Source of the DNA: Clitopilus passeckerianus
Lineage: Eukaryota; Basidiomycota; Agaricomycetes; Agaricales; Entolomataceae
DNA length: 64,000 bases
Direction of reading: 5' to 3'
Assembly: GCA_944990035.1 (NCBI GenBank)
Contig: CALYLX010000106.1
Location: forward strand, 310,001-374,000
Below the pieces are notes generated by a model that had not been told where the DNA came from, searched no databases, and saw nothing but the letters and a program-made list of their open reading frames with translations. How positions within the stretch are numbered: position 1 is the stretch's first letter; the number at the start of each line of letters is the position of its first letter. Positions 11,545-24,800 of the stretch are shown here, piece after piece. The position numbers and the translations under genes were made by a program.

Positions 11545-12700
11545 TCAATTACTTGAAACGAAATGTAGAACGTCACTCCCTTCTCCGTAGCCTTTATCCC
11601 AATCAAATTCGCTGCTATGGTTCTCGTCTCCAAAAGCTATGATCAGCTTCTCAGCCGCTGTCCCTCCATTGACGACAGGCCTGGCAGTTTCGCGAGTCTT
11701 TCCCTTCGCGCCTTGACCGAAGATGCGGGATTCATCTTTGGTCAAGAATGTGCCTTCATAGAATTGAAGATAGTCATTGACAAGATCGGATCAAAGATCT
11801 AGAAAGCGCTACATACCGATCCATCGGAACGTCAAGCTGATCCTTTCGCCGTTCATGAATTTCTCTTCTTCGGACTTGAGATTGAACGGGCGATTGTCGT
11901 GGTTGATTCCGTGAAGCCATTTCTTGTTCGTCTCCAGCCCCATGACAAACATTGAATTATGTGGTAGAGGGATACGTTGAGTCAAACGGGCGATGGGCTC
12001 TGGTGTGCCTGCCGTCGACGTTCCTGTTCCACCGTCTGCAAGAGGAGTAGGTGCTTCCGAAGCGGGCGTAGAGGTAGAAGAGCCCTTAAGTTGATCCTTC
12101 TTTGTTCTTAGCGTCATGACTCTCTGTGCGCCGAGGCTGACATTGACGATGCTTGACCCCTTGATAACATCGACTGTTTTGTCAGAGTGTTCGGAAATGT
12201 AATCTGCACCAGAGCGGTAATGCTGAATCAGGACGTGGTTCACTGGATGCTTCAGAACCTGTCCGCCAAGTTAGGATGTTGTTTCAATACAAATAAACGC
12301 GACTTGCCTTTTGTACGTGTTCTCTGATTGCTGCAACTGTAGCAGAGAACGGGAGTAAACGGGGAGACTCGTCGGCTGGATGTCGATACAAAGGGAAGCT
12401 GTGGCCATTATTAGAGGCAGCCTAGGAGTCAGTTGTAGAGGCCTACCTTCCACCTTCCAGAACTTCGCCTTCTACTGCAACGCGTCTGGGGACCTCCCCG
12501 CCTCGATGCTTCATTACATTCCATCCGACCTCTTCTTTCAGCTTGTCGAACGCTACTTCACCAAGATCTTCCGGCAGAAAGCTCTGAACCAAGTAAGAGT
12601 CTCCTGCACCGAGAGAGTTCAAGTCTAGATCGGGCTGGGCGGGCTTTGCACGCCTGGATCCAGGTGTGCTGGGCGATGGCGTGTATTCTATAATGTGTAT
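11545..12700 (-). CDS. AlkB-like 2-oxoglutarate/Fe(II) dioxygenase (5' exon unresolved)
   Basis: Member of the AlkB-like 2OG-Fe(II) oxygenase superfamily, which oxidatively demethylates nucleic acids or proteins. Exons read in order give SYLVQSFLP, GEVPRRVAVEGEV, FPLYRHPADESPRLLPFS, then VLKHPVNHVLIQHYRSG. Visible active-site elements are the HxD pair in SEHSDKT, the distal His in WLHGINHDNR and the Arg in ISLTFRWIGT. A Ser/Thr/Pro-rich, probably disordered insert (about 35 residues) separates HxD from the distal His. The C-terminus contains GAENHSSEFDWD-like sequence (here GDENHSSEFDWD) and GSDVLHF. Introns fall near 11750-11806, 12250-12305 and 12395-12446. No ATG is in frame at the 5' end, so a further upstream exon (beyond about 12700) is likely. 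Substrate unknown. Confidence 0.85.
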
Positions 12701-13985
12701 GCAGTAGATAGAGAGCTGAGAAGCAGATCGCTCAAGTTTTGGGACCCTCAAAACTTTGTATATGAGTTGGAGCAGTTCTACCAAGTTCTAGATGAATATC
12801 GAACAGCCTTGAGGGTCCGCGGGCAACCGCTTTATATTTGGATACAATTTAACAAGCTGATGGGCGCCTGTGAGCAGCTGTGCCTCTGTCAAAAAGGTCC
12901 ACTGTCGCAATTCTCCGAGGCTGTGACCTTAACACCTTAGTTCCTGTTAGGACAGGAGCGAAAACCATGCTTGCCTTCAGAGTAAGTGGCAGAAAGGTAG
13001 AAACTGAGAAAGGCAGACCGAGTCAGCTCAAATGGTCACGGGTATCACGTGCCTGAGCTACGCGTCGCAACGCCTACACCTCTAGCCTGTTGGGCACCCG
13101 GGCCATCGCGTATCCTACGTCTTTCAACGTTTTCCAACGTTGTGCATCACCACACTGTGCCTGTTCACCCAAACTGTGTGATCGAAATGGGAAGGTTAGG
13201 AAGCCCCTCTCTTCCTTCATGTAGATTTCCTACGAGGAACAAATCATGGCTAAAGCGCTAACTATTTATTGGAGTGCCCCAGGGGGAAGGCGCGGGCCTT
13301 GCGCCTTGAAAGCGAACTGTTTGATCAAAATATTGGGGTATAGGTGCTCAATTATCGAAGTGATCGACCCCGGCATCTCTGAAAAGTGTGAATAACATTG
13401 AACTGATTGATAACACAAGAACACATGTTGTAATGATATAAGTACGTAGATGAAGAGAATTAGAGGAACGTGCTTGAAGCGTAGTAGGACCAGTAGTCGT
13501 TCGTGAAGCAACTCCGGCATCAGGAGATCATAGCATAGCGTAAATGGGCAGTAAAGCAGGAAATGAACTAGGGCTGAGGGTAATATGTGACATGGAGGAT
13601 GTAACGTGCAATTAATTAGCCTTGGAGTCGTGAATGCATGTTTGAATGTCAAGCCGTAAGTGTAAGGTGGAGAAAACGAGGAGGTGTAAGTGTGAAGGTG
13701 AATATACATGTGTCGCTAAAGGTTGCACTGAGAACATGATCGATGCAAGGGGGTCAAGAGATATCGAGATAGGGAACCAGAGGCTGCCGAAGAAGAATCT
13801 CCGATGAAAACCAGAAGCAAGAAGTAGAAGAATAAGGTTATCCACAAGAAGAAAATAAAGCATCATACGTGATCATCATCATCGTATCCAAAGCGTGGTT
13901 TTCATGAAAAACCATGAGGGGTCCTCATGTAGGTTCGCATAGCAACTTCATCACGTCTCACCATCTCATAAGGACGAGCAAGACA
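12701..13985. other. Intergenic region
   Basis: Probably holds the missing 5' exon and promoter of the AlkB-like gene and the 3' region of the Ser-rich membrane-protein gene. I could place no further gene. Confidence 0.4.
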
Positions 13986-16900
13986 TTAGAAGGGTCCCTG
14001 AGGCCGCCACCTCCCATCCATGTTCTGGCGATCAACCATCTGCATCAAGTCTCCCGCCATCCAGCTCTGGCTCTCCCCTCCGGCCAGACGACCATGCTCA
14101 CCAGACTCACTAGTCTCGGTGATAGTAGCCGGGGCGGTAACGAACGATTGCGCGGCGGTGCTGATATCCGGTGGGCTGCTCCCGGCGCTGGTGCCAGTGA
14201 TAGTCTGTTCCTCTGAGTCTACTGCGCTTGGACTGCGAAGGGTGCGGGGGCTGCGTGGGCTTTGAGGGACATTGATAGGGCTCGAAGGCGTCATCGGGGT
14301 CAAAGGCGGGGAGGAGAACATCTGCGACAGCGGTGATGCTGGCAGGATGGTAGAATCAAATGACCGGGATTTCCTCATGGTCGCACTCCTCTCTCGCAAC
14401 GATCCCTGTCGACTGTGCGACTGAAGGTCTGCTGGCTCCTCCTCTACAACTCGACTTGGTAGGGTAACAGGTCCCTTCCTGAGTGGGACCCCGAATGTAT
14501 AGTTTTCCGTGGAGCTTTGTCCTGAGCCACTGGCACTCCTCGAATGCGAAGAGTCATAAGGCGAATCTTCCTCCAACCTCGCCATGCTCGAGTTGGCCCT
14601 GGATCTGATGATCGCGGATTGCACCAGCTCGATTGACGAATGCGAGGCCTGGTTCATAGTCTGCATCAATGACTGGGTGCGAGACCTGACCGACTGGGAG
14701 ATGGACTGCGCGAGGGAATTATGTCTGGACCTTGACGATGATGAATGCGAGTTCGAGCGGGAGTTCGACCCGGAGCCGGAGCGGTAGCCTGCTGATCCCG
14801 TAAAACTAGGTCGGTTCCTCAACGAATGTCGCGGACTCGAGCTCAACAACCCAACTCTATCCTCCCTCTCCGCCTCCTCTCCCTGACTCTCGGCATGACC
14901 GTCCAGAGAGTGTACGGAATGCACATCCGGAGGGTATGACACCAAATCATCTCCTTCCTCCGATCCAGGCTTTGAACCGTACGAGCCTTTAGTATACGCC
15001 CTTGGTCTCCCAGACGTAGTCGGGAACGCAATAGCTGCACCACCATTAGAGTCAAGAGACGACACCGACGGAACAGTTCCAGCTCTCTGTCGTCCTCTTC
15101 CTTGATGCGCATGTGGATGTCTCGGCGGCATAGGGATAACGCCAAACTCGCTCGCACTGACCTGCGAAGCTCCACTTGTGGTCAAGCTTCTAGGCGAGTG
15201 AGAGTCTGAGCTTTCCCTATTATGCGTCCCAGTCGAGCGGGTGTTTTGGGTTCCCTGGCTGAACTGCGATTTCCTGTGGCCGTGACGATGGCCAGAGCTA
15301 TTGTATGACGAAGGAATGATGTGTGAGGGACCTGAGCTGGATTGAGAGCCGCCACGGTAGTGGCCCGGGTGACGGAATCCGAAGGGGTAGCGAGAGGAGA
15401 TAGGATGTCCTAGAGAGGACATGGATCCTGAGGTGCGTCGGCCAGCTTGAGATGAACTTTCTTCTTCTTCTTCTTCTTCTTCCTCCTCCTCACTATCGTC
15501 CTCCGTGCTCCCGCTGCCACTGCCACTCTTACTTGCACTTCCACTGCCGGAACCACTTCCGCTTTTACTCCCACTCCCACTGCCGGACCCCGTGCTCTCA
15601 CTCTCACTACTGGAGCTCTTAGTTGCCGAGCTCGTAGTAGCAGTGCTCTTGCTAGTCACGGTCGCAGCACCGGCGCTCCTCCTCCCAGGAGGCGACGGAC
15701 TCTCAGGGAATGGCACCCTATCCGTACTCGCCACCTGCGCGTTCGGGCCCTTGAACGGATACGGCAACAAGGTCGTCCCAGCCACCACCTCCCTCTCCTT
15801 CGACTTCTTCTTCACCACCTTCGGAATAACATCCTCCAAATCCACAGGTAATTGATCATCCTCCGGACTCGGCGTCGAGAACAACTCGCCCGAAAGAACT
15901 CCCCGGCGAGCAGGTGGTGGGGCGGAGGGGAAGCCGACGGCAGCGAGGATACGATTCGCGTCGATATCCGTGAACTCGGGCCGCTCGCTGTCCTTGGAGG
16001 GCTCCTTCTGCCTGGACCACCTCAATGCCGAGTTTCTGTTGGTCATACAGAACTCAAAGGCATCTTGTATGCGCTCTCGCGTGCATTCTCTCCAACTCCA
16101 TGGGATCTCTTCTTGGCTGTCGACCGAGGAGTCAGAGACGCCGGATACTGTGCGTCGGTGGAAGGATTGACGGTAGTAAGAACGTCTCTTCTCGGCTTCT
16201 TCTTCTTCCCACCTAAACCGAGGACCGCAGAGGCCGCCGAAGGCTTGTTCTGAGAGAACCCAGAGTCCGAGCCTAGATAAACAGAGGAAACGGGTGAGTA
16301 TATGCGCATATAATCAACTCCAGGCAAGGATAGCTAACCAACTGAGCATCAGAATGAGAATCCTCCACCCGGTCCAGACGGCATTAGCAATGAGGACACC
16401 ACGAGCGTAACTCGTAAGAGCCCCGTTATCCCGGAAGAACGTGCCATCCCGCAGCTGGTAGGCCGAATTCGCGAAGAATCCGGAGTTTGCTTGCGGGGTT
16501 GAGAAGGAGAATAGCAATGCTAGGCAGAGACCTGCACGAGGGAGTAGGAGGGCAACAGTGGGCACATTTTGCGAGTACCACCAGCAGGTCTCTGCAATGC
16601 CGTCTCGCATGGACCCGCCGGAGGCCGGAAAGAATGCGGAGATGCGCGTGTGGAGGAGGAAGCAGAAGTGGTCGTAGGAACGCATGGCGGCGAGCTTGTA
16701 TGCGGGGGAAGAGAGATAGACTGGAAGTATTGATGGTCGTTCTAAAAGAAAGGTAGCTTAGAAAAATGGGAGGTTGCGACGAAGGACGGGAAGCTTACTG
16801 AGACGCCATCTTCGGATGAAACTGTACACAATCTCATACACCACTACGACGGCGAAAAGCCAGGCGCCCCAGCAGGCGACGTAGGCAGCTGTGCCTAGCG

Positions 16901-17645
16901 ACCAGTTGCGCCCTGAACCTGGTGCACCATTTGGTAGTGGGTTGGGATACTTTGATACTCTGCAACGGAAGCATTAGCATTTGGAAAAAAAACAACAGAA
17001 GACTGAGACTTACTGAAATAATACAAATGCAGCATTAAAGTCGAAAAACGTCTGCAGCGGAATATGCGCATACACAATTATAGGCCATAGGTAAAAATAA
17101 ATCTTCGTCCACATAGATGGGCTCCGTAGAAGTTCCAGATGCAATCCTCTAGTTCGAAACTTTGGTTTCGGTCGCTGACCAGCAAGTGCAGCAGGCGAGA
17201 ATCCAGCGCCTGACGCTCGAGACCAGACTCTGGGTCCAGCATTAGCGTTGGTGTTGTCCACCCTCGTCTGGTCGGTAGCTTCTCGTCTCTTCTCCTCATT
17301 AGCGTAGGATTCTTGAAGTTGGACAATACGTATTGACCGTGGTGTGGGTTTGCGCCCACCAAAAAATGGTGGTCGGGTTGACGAGGACGGGTCCTGTTCC
17401 GGTTGTTCGTTGGCAGCATCCAGGATGCCAGCAGTGGAATGCAAAGTCGATGGCGGTTGGGGTGGTTGAGGTCTCCGTGGTAGCCATGAAGGGTAACCTT
17501 CTGAAGAAGGTCTTGTTGGGCTTTCGTCCCCTGCTGAAGTTGCCCGAGCATCCTCTGGCGACGACCGTGGATGTGGATCACCCGACGATGAAATTGAAGA
17601 CTGCAGTCGGTGATGTCTCGACATGAGTGGCGAATAAAAAGGCAT
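13986..17645 (-). CDS. Large Ser-rich multi-pass membrane protein, unknown function
   Basis: Exons 17645-17014, 16959-16799, 16741-16339 and 16212-13986 sum to 1,140 residues with no frame conflict. Residues 1-180 are disordered and Pro/Ser/Arg-rich. Four hydrophobic helices follow: around YFYLWPIIVYAHIPLQ, AYVACWGAWLFAVVVVYEI, VALLLPRAGLCLALLF and LIANAVWTGWRILILMLSW. The C-terminal 690 residues are a hydrophilic tail rich in Ser, Gly, Arg and Pro, with an SG repeat and an 11-Glu acidic run. The architecture (helical core plus very long cytosolic-type tail) suggests a membrane sensor or scaffold, but I recognise no named domain. The third intron is longer than the rest (126 bases) and was chosen because only that join keeps the downstream frame. 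Confidence 0.8.
15460..15490 (+). repeat. CTT/CCT trinucleotide run (codes poly-Glu)
   Basis: A run of CTT units followed by CCT units. On the minus strand it encodes the glutamate run in the Ser-rich membrane protein. Length polymorphism is likely. Confidence 0.9.
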
Positions 17646-19097
17646 TTCGAGTAGAAATATGAGGATTTAAATATAAGAACAAGAAAATAAAAGAACAAGA
17701 ACGCGCGTCGCGAGGTTGATATGAGTTTTCTGAGTTTTCACTGCGTGGAGGAAGAGGACAAGCCTCTTGAAATGTCCTACACGAACAGACTAAGGAGCCT
17801 TAGGCACTTGAACCGTTCAGGAATCTACGCCTCGTGTTCGATGATGACGGCGTAACGGGCAGGCAGCCTCGTGTAGTTGCCTTTACTGGGTGTAGAAGGC
17901 AGAAGACACCGAAAACTCGACAGACGCGCTGACTTTTTGACCAAACATCCCATGTTTGTTCCTGAACTTGAACCAATCCCCAAATTAGGCAGTCCGGATC
18001 AGTCTACTCACCTTCATATGGAAACCCTAACCTTAACTATTGATGCCGTCAATGGAAGCTTATCGGGCCTGACAGCGAGCGCGTGGATGAAATGAGGAAG
18101 ATGGGATTGAGTTCAAAAGAGGGTGGTACAAGGAAAGGAGAGGGGGATATATACAGTACAAGGAACGTGGGCGATAGCGATGGTGGTGGTGGTAAGAGAC
18201 GAAAAAGAGATTTTGTTGACATTACTATCAACGGCCCCGAATGGTTGCCATGATCAGCACAAACGCATTTCCATTCAGATTCTTGAGCTTTCACATTGCC
18301 CGACAATGGTCAGGTGGTGCGGCGCAGTGGCCAAGCGAGGTAACAATGAACTCAATGGGCTTCGTGAGTGAATCACGTTGCTAGAGGGCGCCGCATGAAT
18401 GTATACAACCGCGAACAGGACCAGAATCCAGATTCCCACCCGGTGGTGGAGCCTTTCACTTGAATCTGGAAAGCGCCCATTGTCATGTCATAACTCGAAG
18501 CACAAGTAGACGCTCAAATGTCGCAAATTGCATAGAAACGAAGAGGTACATGAATGTTTAGGCTCAGAAGCACGAAAACCATTACGATCATAGCCAAGTG
18601 TAACCGATACTAAGACTTCAATTTGTACGAAAGGCTCACCAAATACCGTATCCGGTCCTTAGAGCAGGTATTAAATGAATGCTACGGTATGAATGATCCC
18701 TGGGCTTGGAGACATACGTCAGGCAAGCAAGGTGACTGCTTTACTTTCAGAACTTTGATTGTCGGCTACTAGTAGTGCATAATGATTTCGATAGCAGTTG
18801 CAATTCTTTTCTGCAAAGAACAGCCACGGCAATTTGCTGAGCTCAAATAAATGTGCAATCAGAAACATCGTTGGCAAATCATCGGCACTAACACTTCTTG
18901 TCCTCGAAATTATCTCGGGAGTTGTACAAACTCACAGCTGAAACTCGCGCAGACATCCTTCAGATCCACGCAACTAATATAATGAGAACACTGTTCATTA
19001 TTTGAATCACGATTCTATATCGTGAACAAGTCGTGGGTATAAATCTAAATGAAATCTATTCCAATCTAAATCCCCAAATCCCGAAAGATCCAACATT
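17646..19097. other. Intergenic region
   Basis: About 1.45 kb with no gene I can support. It is the upstream region of the Ser-rich membrane-protein gene and the 3' flank of the secreted-protein gene. Scattered short open frames have no coding character. Confidence 0.5.
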
Positions 19098-19885
19098 TTA
19101 GAGGTTGACGAGAGCATTGAGCTTGACGGAGACGAGGAGGAGAACGTTGACCTTAATGAGGGCAACGACACCAACCTTCAGGAGAGGACCGAGACAGACG
19201 AAGACACCGTTCAAGAGTGCAACGAGGGAGACACTGCAAGGGGCGTAAGTAATGAATATGGAATGTTGAGTGTTTTCCGTACCTGATCGCGGCGACGAGC
19301 TTGAGAACAACGTCGACGTTGACGCAGACAGCAAGGACAATCTTGAGGAGGGCACAGATAGACTGGAGAAAGTTGAGTATAGGGCCATCATTACTGCTTC
19401 AGAATGCTTACGAGAATAGCTTCGATGATAACCTTGGCGCAAACGTTGATAGTGATGAACTTGCCGTTCTGTAGAAGGAGAACATCGGCTTTGACACCGA
19501 CGAATGCCTTGAGGGCAACAACAGCGACGTCAATCTTGGCCTTGACCTCGGCCAAAATTTCGACATAGGCGTCGACGTTGACAGCACCGTTAACGGGCTG
19601 GATGGCATCTTAAACGTAAAGATTAGACAACGTTCAGTAACGAGAAAACCAATGCCTGAACTTACTGCACTTGCCAACAAGGGCATCAATATCAACCTTC
19701 AGGTCAACGAAAACATCGGGAACGGACTTGCATCCACCGTCGCAGCGGGGGTTCACGGAAACGACTGCAGCTTCGGTCTCACGGACACTGATGGTGAGAT
19801 CGTGGTTGTTGGTAGCAGGTGCGGCAGCGGCGAAGCCAACAAGGGCAGCAGCGGCAAAAGTGAAGATGGAGCGGAAAGAAGGCAT
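19098..19885 (-). CDS. Small secreted protein, four exons
   Basis: Exons 19885-19666, 19608-19412, 19362-19283 and 19233-19098 give 210 residues. The N-terminus MPSFRSIFTFAAAALVGFA followed by AAP is a clear signal peptide. The mature protein is rich in Val, Ala, Leu, Lys and Asn, with few cysteines (for example RCDGGCKSV and CAKVIIEA), and its C-terminal half is built of repeating amphipathic segments such as LLKVGVVALIKVNVLLL. I recognise no enzyme motif. It is probably an Agaricomycete small secreted or cell-surface protein. A TATA-like element lies about 75 bases upstream of the ATG. Confidence 0.85.
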
Positions 19886-19956
19886 TTTTGGTGAAGATGA
19901 GGTGTGAAGGCAGAAAACGACTTGGGTCGATAGAGTTGGTTGAGGTATCTGACCTC

Positions 19957-19966
19957 TCTTAAATAT
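19957..19966 (-). promoter_or_regulatory. TATA-like element
   Basis: On the minus strand the sequence ATATTTAAGA lies about 75 bases before the start codon of the secreted protein at 19885. The distance and the A/T core fit a fungal TATA box. There is no experimental support. Confidence 0.45.
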
Positions 19967-20151
19967 CCCTTTCGCGTATTCTTCCTCGCCTCCTCCCATC
20001 CACCGCAGACCATTGGCGAGGATAACGAGAAGGTTGGTAACCAGCCCCATCACCAGGATTTCTTCATTCAACTAGGGAGGCGAATGTGCGTTCGAGTCAT
20101 TCAATACCTCTTTGACAGCCTCAATGACGACGAAAATGATTAAAAGCAGGG

Positions 20152-20177
20152 CAGAGCAATCAGAGCAATCAGAGCAA
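20152..20177 (+). repeat. Short direct repeat, unit CAGAGCAAT
   Basis: Two exact 9-base copies of CAGAGCAAT followed by a third partial copy (CAGAGCAA). No function is evident. Confidence 0.85.
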
Positions 20178-21550
20178 AGGAGTCCCGTCTGAGTTTTTCG
20201 TCCAAGATTACGCCCAGCCTTGGGCTATGAATTTGTTCGCCTTGGGACCTCGAACGAGGAACGAGGTTAGCTCAGGGCTAGCGATATCATCCCCAGCAAC
20301 GACTTCATTTCCTCTAGGGCACCACAGCTGATGTTGTAGTCCTGTTCCGAGTCTTGTAGATAGCCGGACTCGACGGCCTTCTTCCTTTGAGATCCTGGCT
20401 GTTTCGAAAGAAAACCAATTTGTGTGGTAAAGCTGGCTTCAATGGGGAAGAGTATGAGCAAATATGCATTGGCTTGTAGATGTCAGGCCGAAAACAGTCG
20501 CCGTTCTGTCCGAGAGCGCAGTTGACAACGCGACAACGTTTGGCTCTTGGTCGGCTTTGAATTTGAATATCGCACGACACGGCGATGGATGTTTATTTTG
20601 CGCAAAGGATCACCCGATTTCGTCTTGGCTATTGTCCAACCTTGTCATTCGTATATAGAACCTTCAGCAAAGGTCCATATGTGGTATGAGCCTATCGTAA
20701 GTACGAACAACTTCACAACGCGCTATCCTGGTCCAGGTTATTGGTGAGCACAAAGAACTTGCGTCCTGCTTACCTCAGTGAGTGTGAGTTGAGGGCAGGC
20801 AAATGGCTCGTTAGAGGACTCAGCATCAACCCGCCAACTCCAAACTTTCTAAGATATTTTTAAAGGAACTTTCGGCATCTAAATAACACTGGAAGCCTGT
20901 GATTTATGCTAGCGACACCATCTTCTCTACGCTGGGGGCCGAGGTCGCATCCTATGCACTATCGTACTCGTAGCCGCCAATGATCTTGTCTTTCTCTCAC
21001 CCGGAGCCTACCAGTGTGCTCGGCCAATGAGGGCATTATCGGGCTTGAGTCCTCTTCTTCCTGAGCTGGAGACATAACTTCTAGCGATGTTGCAATGATC
21101 CTACACCTGGGAGTTCTGAGCCCAGCGGGGTTTCGATAACCTCCCCTACGGAAATCAATGCACGTCATTGTCGCCTCGTCCTGTCATCTCACTACCTCTT
21201 AAATCAGGCAAAAAATTGGCTGCCATGTCGTATTCTTGGCCACATCCTATTCCAATAAGACAAAGAGCAACATTTATCGCGTCAAAGCCTACGGCCGCGA
21301 GAAAGAGGACAATTGGAATTACATACCTGATCGCAAGTGTTGGCTTCCGTTTTCGACCTTGAAATATACAAGGAAACCATCTGGCCTTCGGTGCCAAGTC
21401 ATTCCGGTTACCCCTCCTCAGAGTCCTCACCACGTGCAGGGTACTGACGGTGTTCTCGAGTCGGTAGTTTCGCACGTAAAGGTTACCCCCTACCACCTAT
21501 CGTATCTGTCACGGTCTCGCCAACGATGGTAATATCAGGATGGGTAATTC

Positions 21551-21577
21551 AACCATCGCCTCTTGATGGCGATGGTT
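21551..21577. repeat. Perfect 10-bp inverted repeat
   Basis: AACCATCGCC, a 7-base spacer, then GGCGATGGTT: a perfect 10-bp stem about 300 bases downstream of the Gpi13 stop codon. It could be a structured 3' element or a footprint of a small element. Confidence 0.8.
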
Positions 21578-21878
21578 TATTTGGTTTCCAAGTCGAAGAA
21601 TCGCCACGACTACCCCTTCCCTTTGGGACAGGATGGGGACAGGCGTCATTGCAGGAGACATATTCGATACGAACACCAGGGTGAGGGAGGCGGGTGATAG
21701 TGTATCGACTTTCGTTCAGAAGCACTGAACAGTGCCAGGCTCAACTCGTACCATACGTTGCCAGACCAGGCCAGATCTGCATAATCGAATAACGGCGAGA
21801 AACAATATATTTTTCTGTGCTTTATCTCAATACAACCACCATTATGTCTATAAATAGAAATTATAAGAGTATATTCCT

Positions 21879-24800
21879 TTAGGTTGACGCTTCCGCTCTC
21901 TTCCTCAATGGTTCAACAAATTTTGCCAGCCTCCTCACTACCCTTCGCGCCCCGATCCCAACCCCAATAATAACCGCCAGGTCCGCGGTCAGGACACCCA
22001 ACACACCGAACATAAACCTCGGCGCGAAAACCTTCCACACCATCAGGTGTCGCCTTAAGATAGCAGCAGATAGGGAGCTGCCGAGAAGAAGCAGAGCGAA
22101 GTACGCCATATAGCCCAACCCTGCGAGGGCACATTCTGCTTCAAGGACGGCATCGGGGTCGACTGGTGAAAGGTCTTGAGGTTGGCTGATCTGCTTGTTG
22201 CTGGCCTTGCCCCGCTTCTGGCCAGCGGGCGTGGGAGCGATGGCAGGGGTTTGAAGCTCCGGGGCCTTGTTCCATAAAACGAGTAGTGGAACACCAAGTC
22301 CGGCGATAAGCATAGGTCCAACGGAGTTTAAAACCACTGTGAGTGGAGCCCAGGGATATACGACCGTCCGTGTAAGGATGAAGGCGGATTTCCATTGGAT
22401 AGAGGAAATTGTTGCTTGATGTCCAGAGGTGAAGAATGCATGGAGGGCCAAGAGAGCCAGTGGTGTGAGCTCCGAAAGGCGAATGAGGGTAGGTGAAACT
22501 AGTTGGGGCTGGTTCGACTGGGAGGGGGAGGTAATGACGGTGGAAGGACCAGAAAGAGCAGCAGCCAAAACGGCATCATCAAACGACTGCTCTAATGCCC
22601 TGAGGTCCCTCACGCTGTCCAACGCTTCGGCGTAGGCGAGCACCGCAACCGCTGCAAGAACAAGCATGACTTGTCCCGTTAACTGAGCGGTCATGTACAC
22701 CAATCCGAACGACAGCGTCCAGAAGAGGAGGTACGGGGAGCCATAGGCGTTGGCGAAACCTATGATGTTGAGCTTTCGCTTTCTGGCTGGTGTGATTGGG
22801 CTGTTCTTGGTTTCGTCGTTGAGGTTGCGCTTTCCAGCTGGGATCGAGGCCTCCTTGCTGTCGTCGTTCTGGACCTCCAAGCAGATTGGGATAAGATACC
22901 ATGCTGCTGCACCAATGAGGAATAGGGCAACGGCACCCCAAGACACCCATGTCCTCAAGGTTCTAACCCATCCAGCATCCGCCATGACCTCTAGGAGACC
23001 TCCAACTCCGCCTGAGCCACCTCCGCTCCTAATTTCAACCCACTCGCCAATCCAACCCATAGATCCTGCGAGCAATGCAGGGGCGAGAACGAAGGGCAAT
23101 AAGAACCTTGCTATCCCTCCACCGGAACGAGTAACTCCCAAGAAACCTTTCGGAATGATAGTGGAGGGGAGTGCGATAGACAATATCGGGGCTAGGAGTA
23201 CCGCGAACAACGGTGGGGAAGACGAGGTCGAGGTGACAGGCGCCAACGTTGCGGTAGCATTCGACCCCGTGACGGAAGTTGCAGGTGTAGCACCGGCATA
23301 GAAAGTAACAGCACACATTCCTCCCTGCTCTTCCCTGCATACAGAGCTATAGCTCATGGCCCGTACTAGAGCAACGGAGAGCAGGGAAAACCCGACTATC
23401 CGTAGTTTCAGCCTTTGGGTGGTGTTCATGGGCGAGGATCCCTCTCCATTCGATCCCAGGCTGCTCGAAGAAGGCAGCTGTAGGTTTGGTGCCCGAAGAG
23501 CAGTTAACAGTGCCCATGGCAAGACTGCGGTGGCGAACAGGAAAGGAACAATCCTGTCCTCCCAGAAAGTGAAGGAGTTCGAGAGGAAGGAGAGGGCGTG
23601 GAGGAGTGGGAGGATGAGTGGCGTGAGGTATGGGAGGAAGCTTATGATTTTCATCGTGGCTTTGAGAATTGACATTGAGAGGGACGTTGTTGATTTTCTT
23701 GGGGATGCTTGCTTGACGGATGGGCTTGACGGGGCAAGTACCGAAAATGAAGCCATCGCGGAAGAACCCATTGCGGCTCCAAAAAGGCTGAGGTCTAGCC
23801 AGTTCAAATCGCTGCCAACAGCAAATCCAGCCTTTTGCATCCCTGTGATCACTAGGTGTGAGGCAAATCCAACCATCGCTCCCCCAACAGCTCCAAAAAC
23901 CCCACCACTCTTCATCTTCTGGACGCGTGTTCCACCCGCTGCGCCTTGCCCTGCTGCAGCAACGATACTGCGAAGTTGGATCCAAATGACACCTGCTCCT
24001 GCAACAGCACCGAATGCGATAACCATCAAACCGAGCAACATCCTCGACTGACTGAACTGTGCCCAGATCGCACGGCAGGAATTCAATGCTGCTCGGTTGA
24101 ACGTATAATGCAAAGAGATGAAGCTCTCCAATGCGTCCGCGGGGGTTTTGGTATCCACTGGACTCGGGCCATGGATAGCCTTCCAGGCGCGTTCCAGAGA
24201 ATCCCAATAACCGTCAAGTTCCCCGCCGGAAGAGGATGAACGGTATGTGTCGAGGTAAGTCTTGATCTGTTGGCTGTTCAAGGACAAAGCTCGTTCAAGG
24301 ACAGTGGATGGATTCGTGCCGCCTTTCGCGATGTTTTTAATCCGTTCTGGAACTCCCGCCGCGGCTCCTTTTGGGTGTTCGTGTCCTTGGGTCACGGAAG
24401 GATCCAATGGGCGCCAGAACAATTCTGGTATAACAGTTCCGAGGTTGTTGTAAGGGATAGGAAGGCCAAGGAGGAGGGACAACGTTGGGACTAGGTCAAT
24501 TTGCTGGACGCGACGATGAGGGACCGTTGATCCTGGGTAAGTCGTGTACTCCAGGAAAGACTCGGGTAGCTTCCCAATGCTACTCTGATGGCCGTGCAAC
24601 TCAGGTGCCGAGAGAGGGCGCGATTTGGAGTATAACCAAAGTGCTGCGCTGGTTTCGGGGACGCCGTCCCCCCCGTGATCTCCTGCATTGTCCATCCCGT
24701 GGTCACCCATGACGACGAGCAGTGTGTCGTCGTCTAAAAGGCCTACAACACGGCTAATAAGCTCGTCCATTTGCTGGAGCTTTGACCGCATGCTTGAATG

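Larger units (their letters stand above)
19967..21878. other. Long intergenic region
   Basis: About 1.9 kb without a confident gene. A minus-strand open stretch at 21155-21496 contains a hydrophobic segment (RYVIPIVLFLAAVGFD), but I could not join it to other exons. The region also contains a short direct repeat and a perfect hairpin, listed separately. Confidence 0.45.

Noticed and set aside
15505..15855. Leu/Pro-rich open frame on the plus strand
   Set aside because: It is the antisense shadow of the Ser/Gly repeat in the Ser-rich membrane-protein gene.
22750..23301. Plus-strand open frame of 183 codons
   Set aside because: Lies wholly antisense to the Gpi13 membrane region; composition mirrors the real coding frame.
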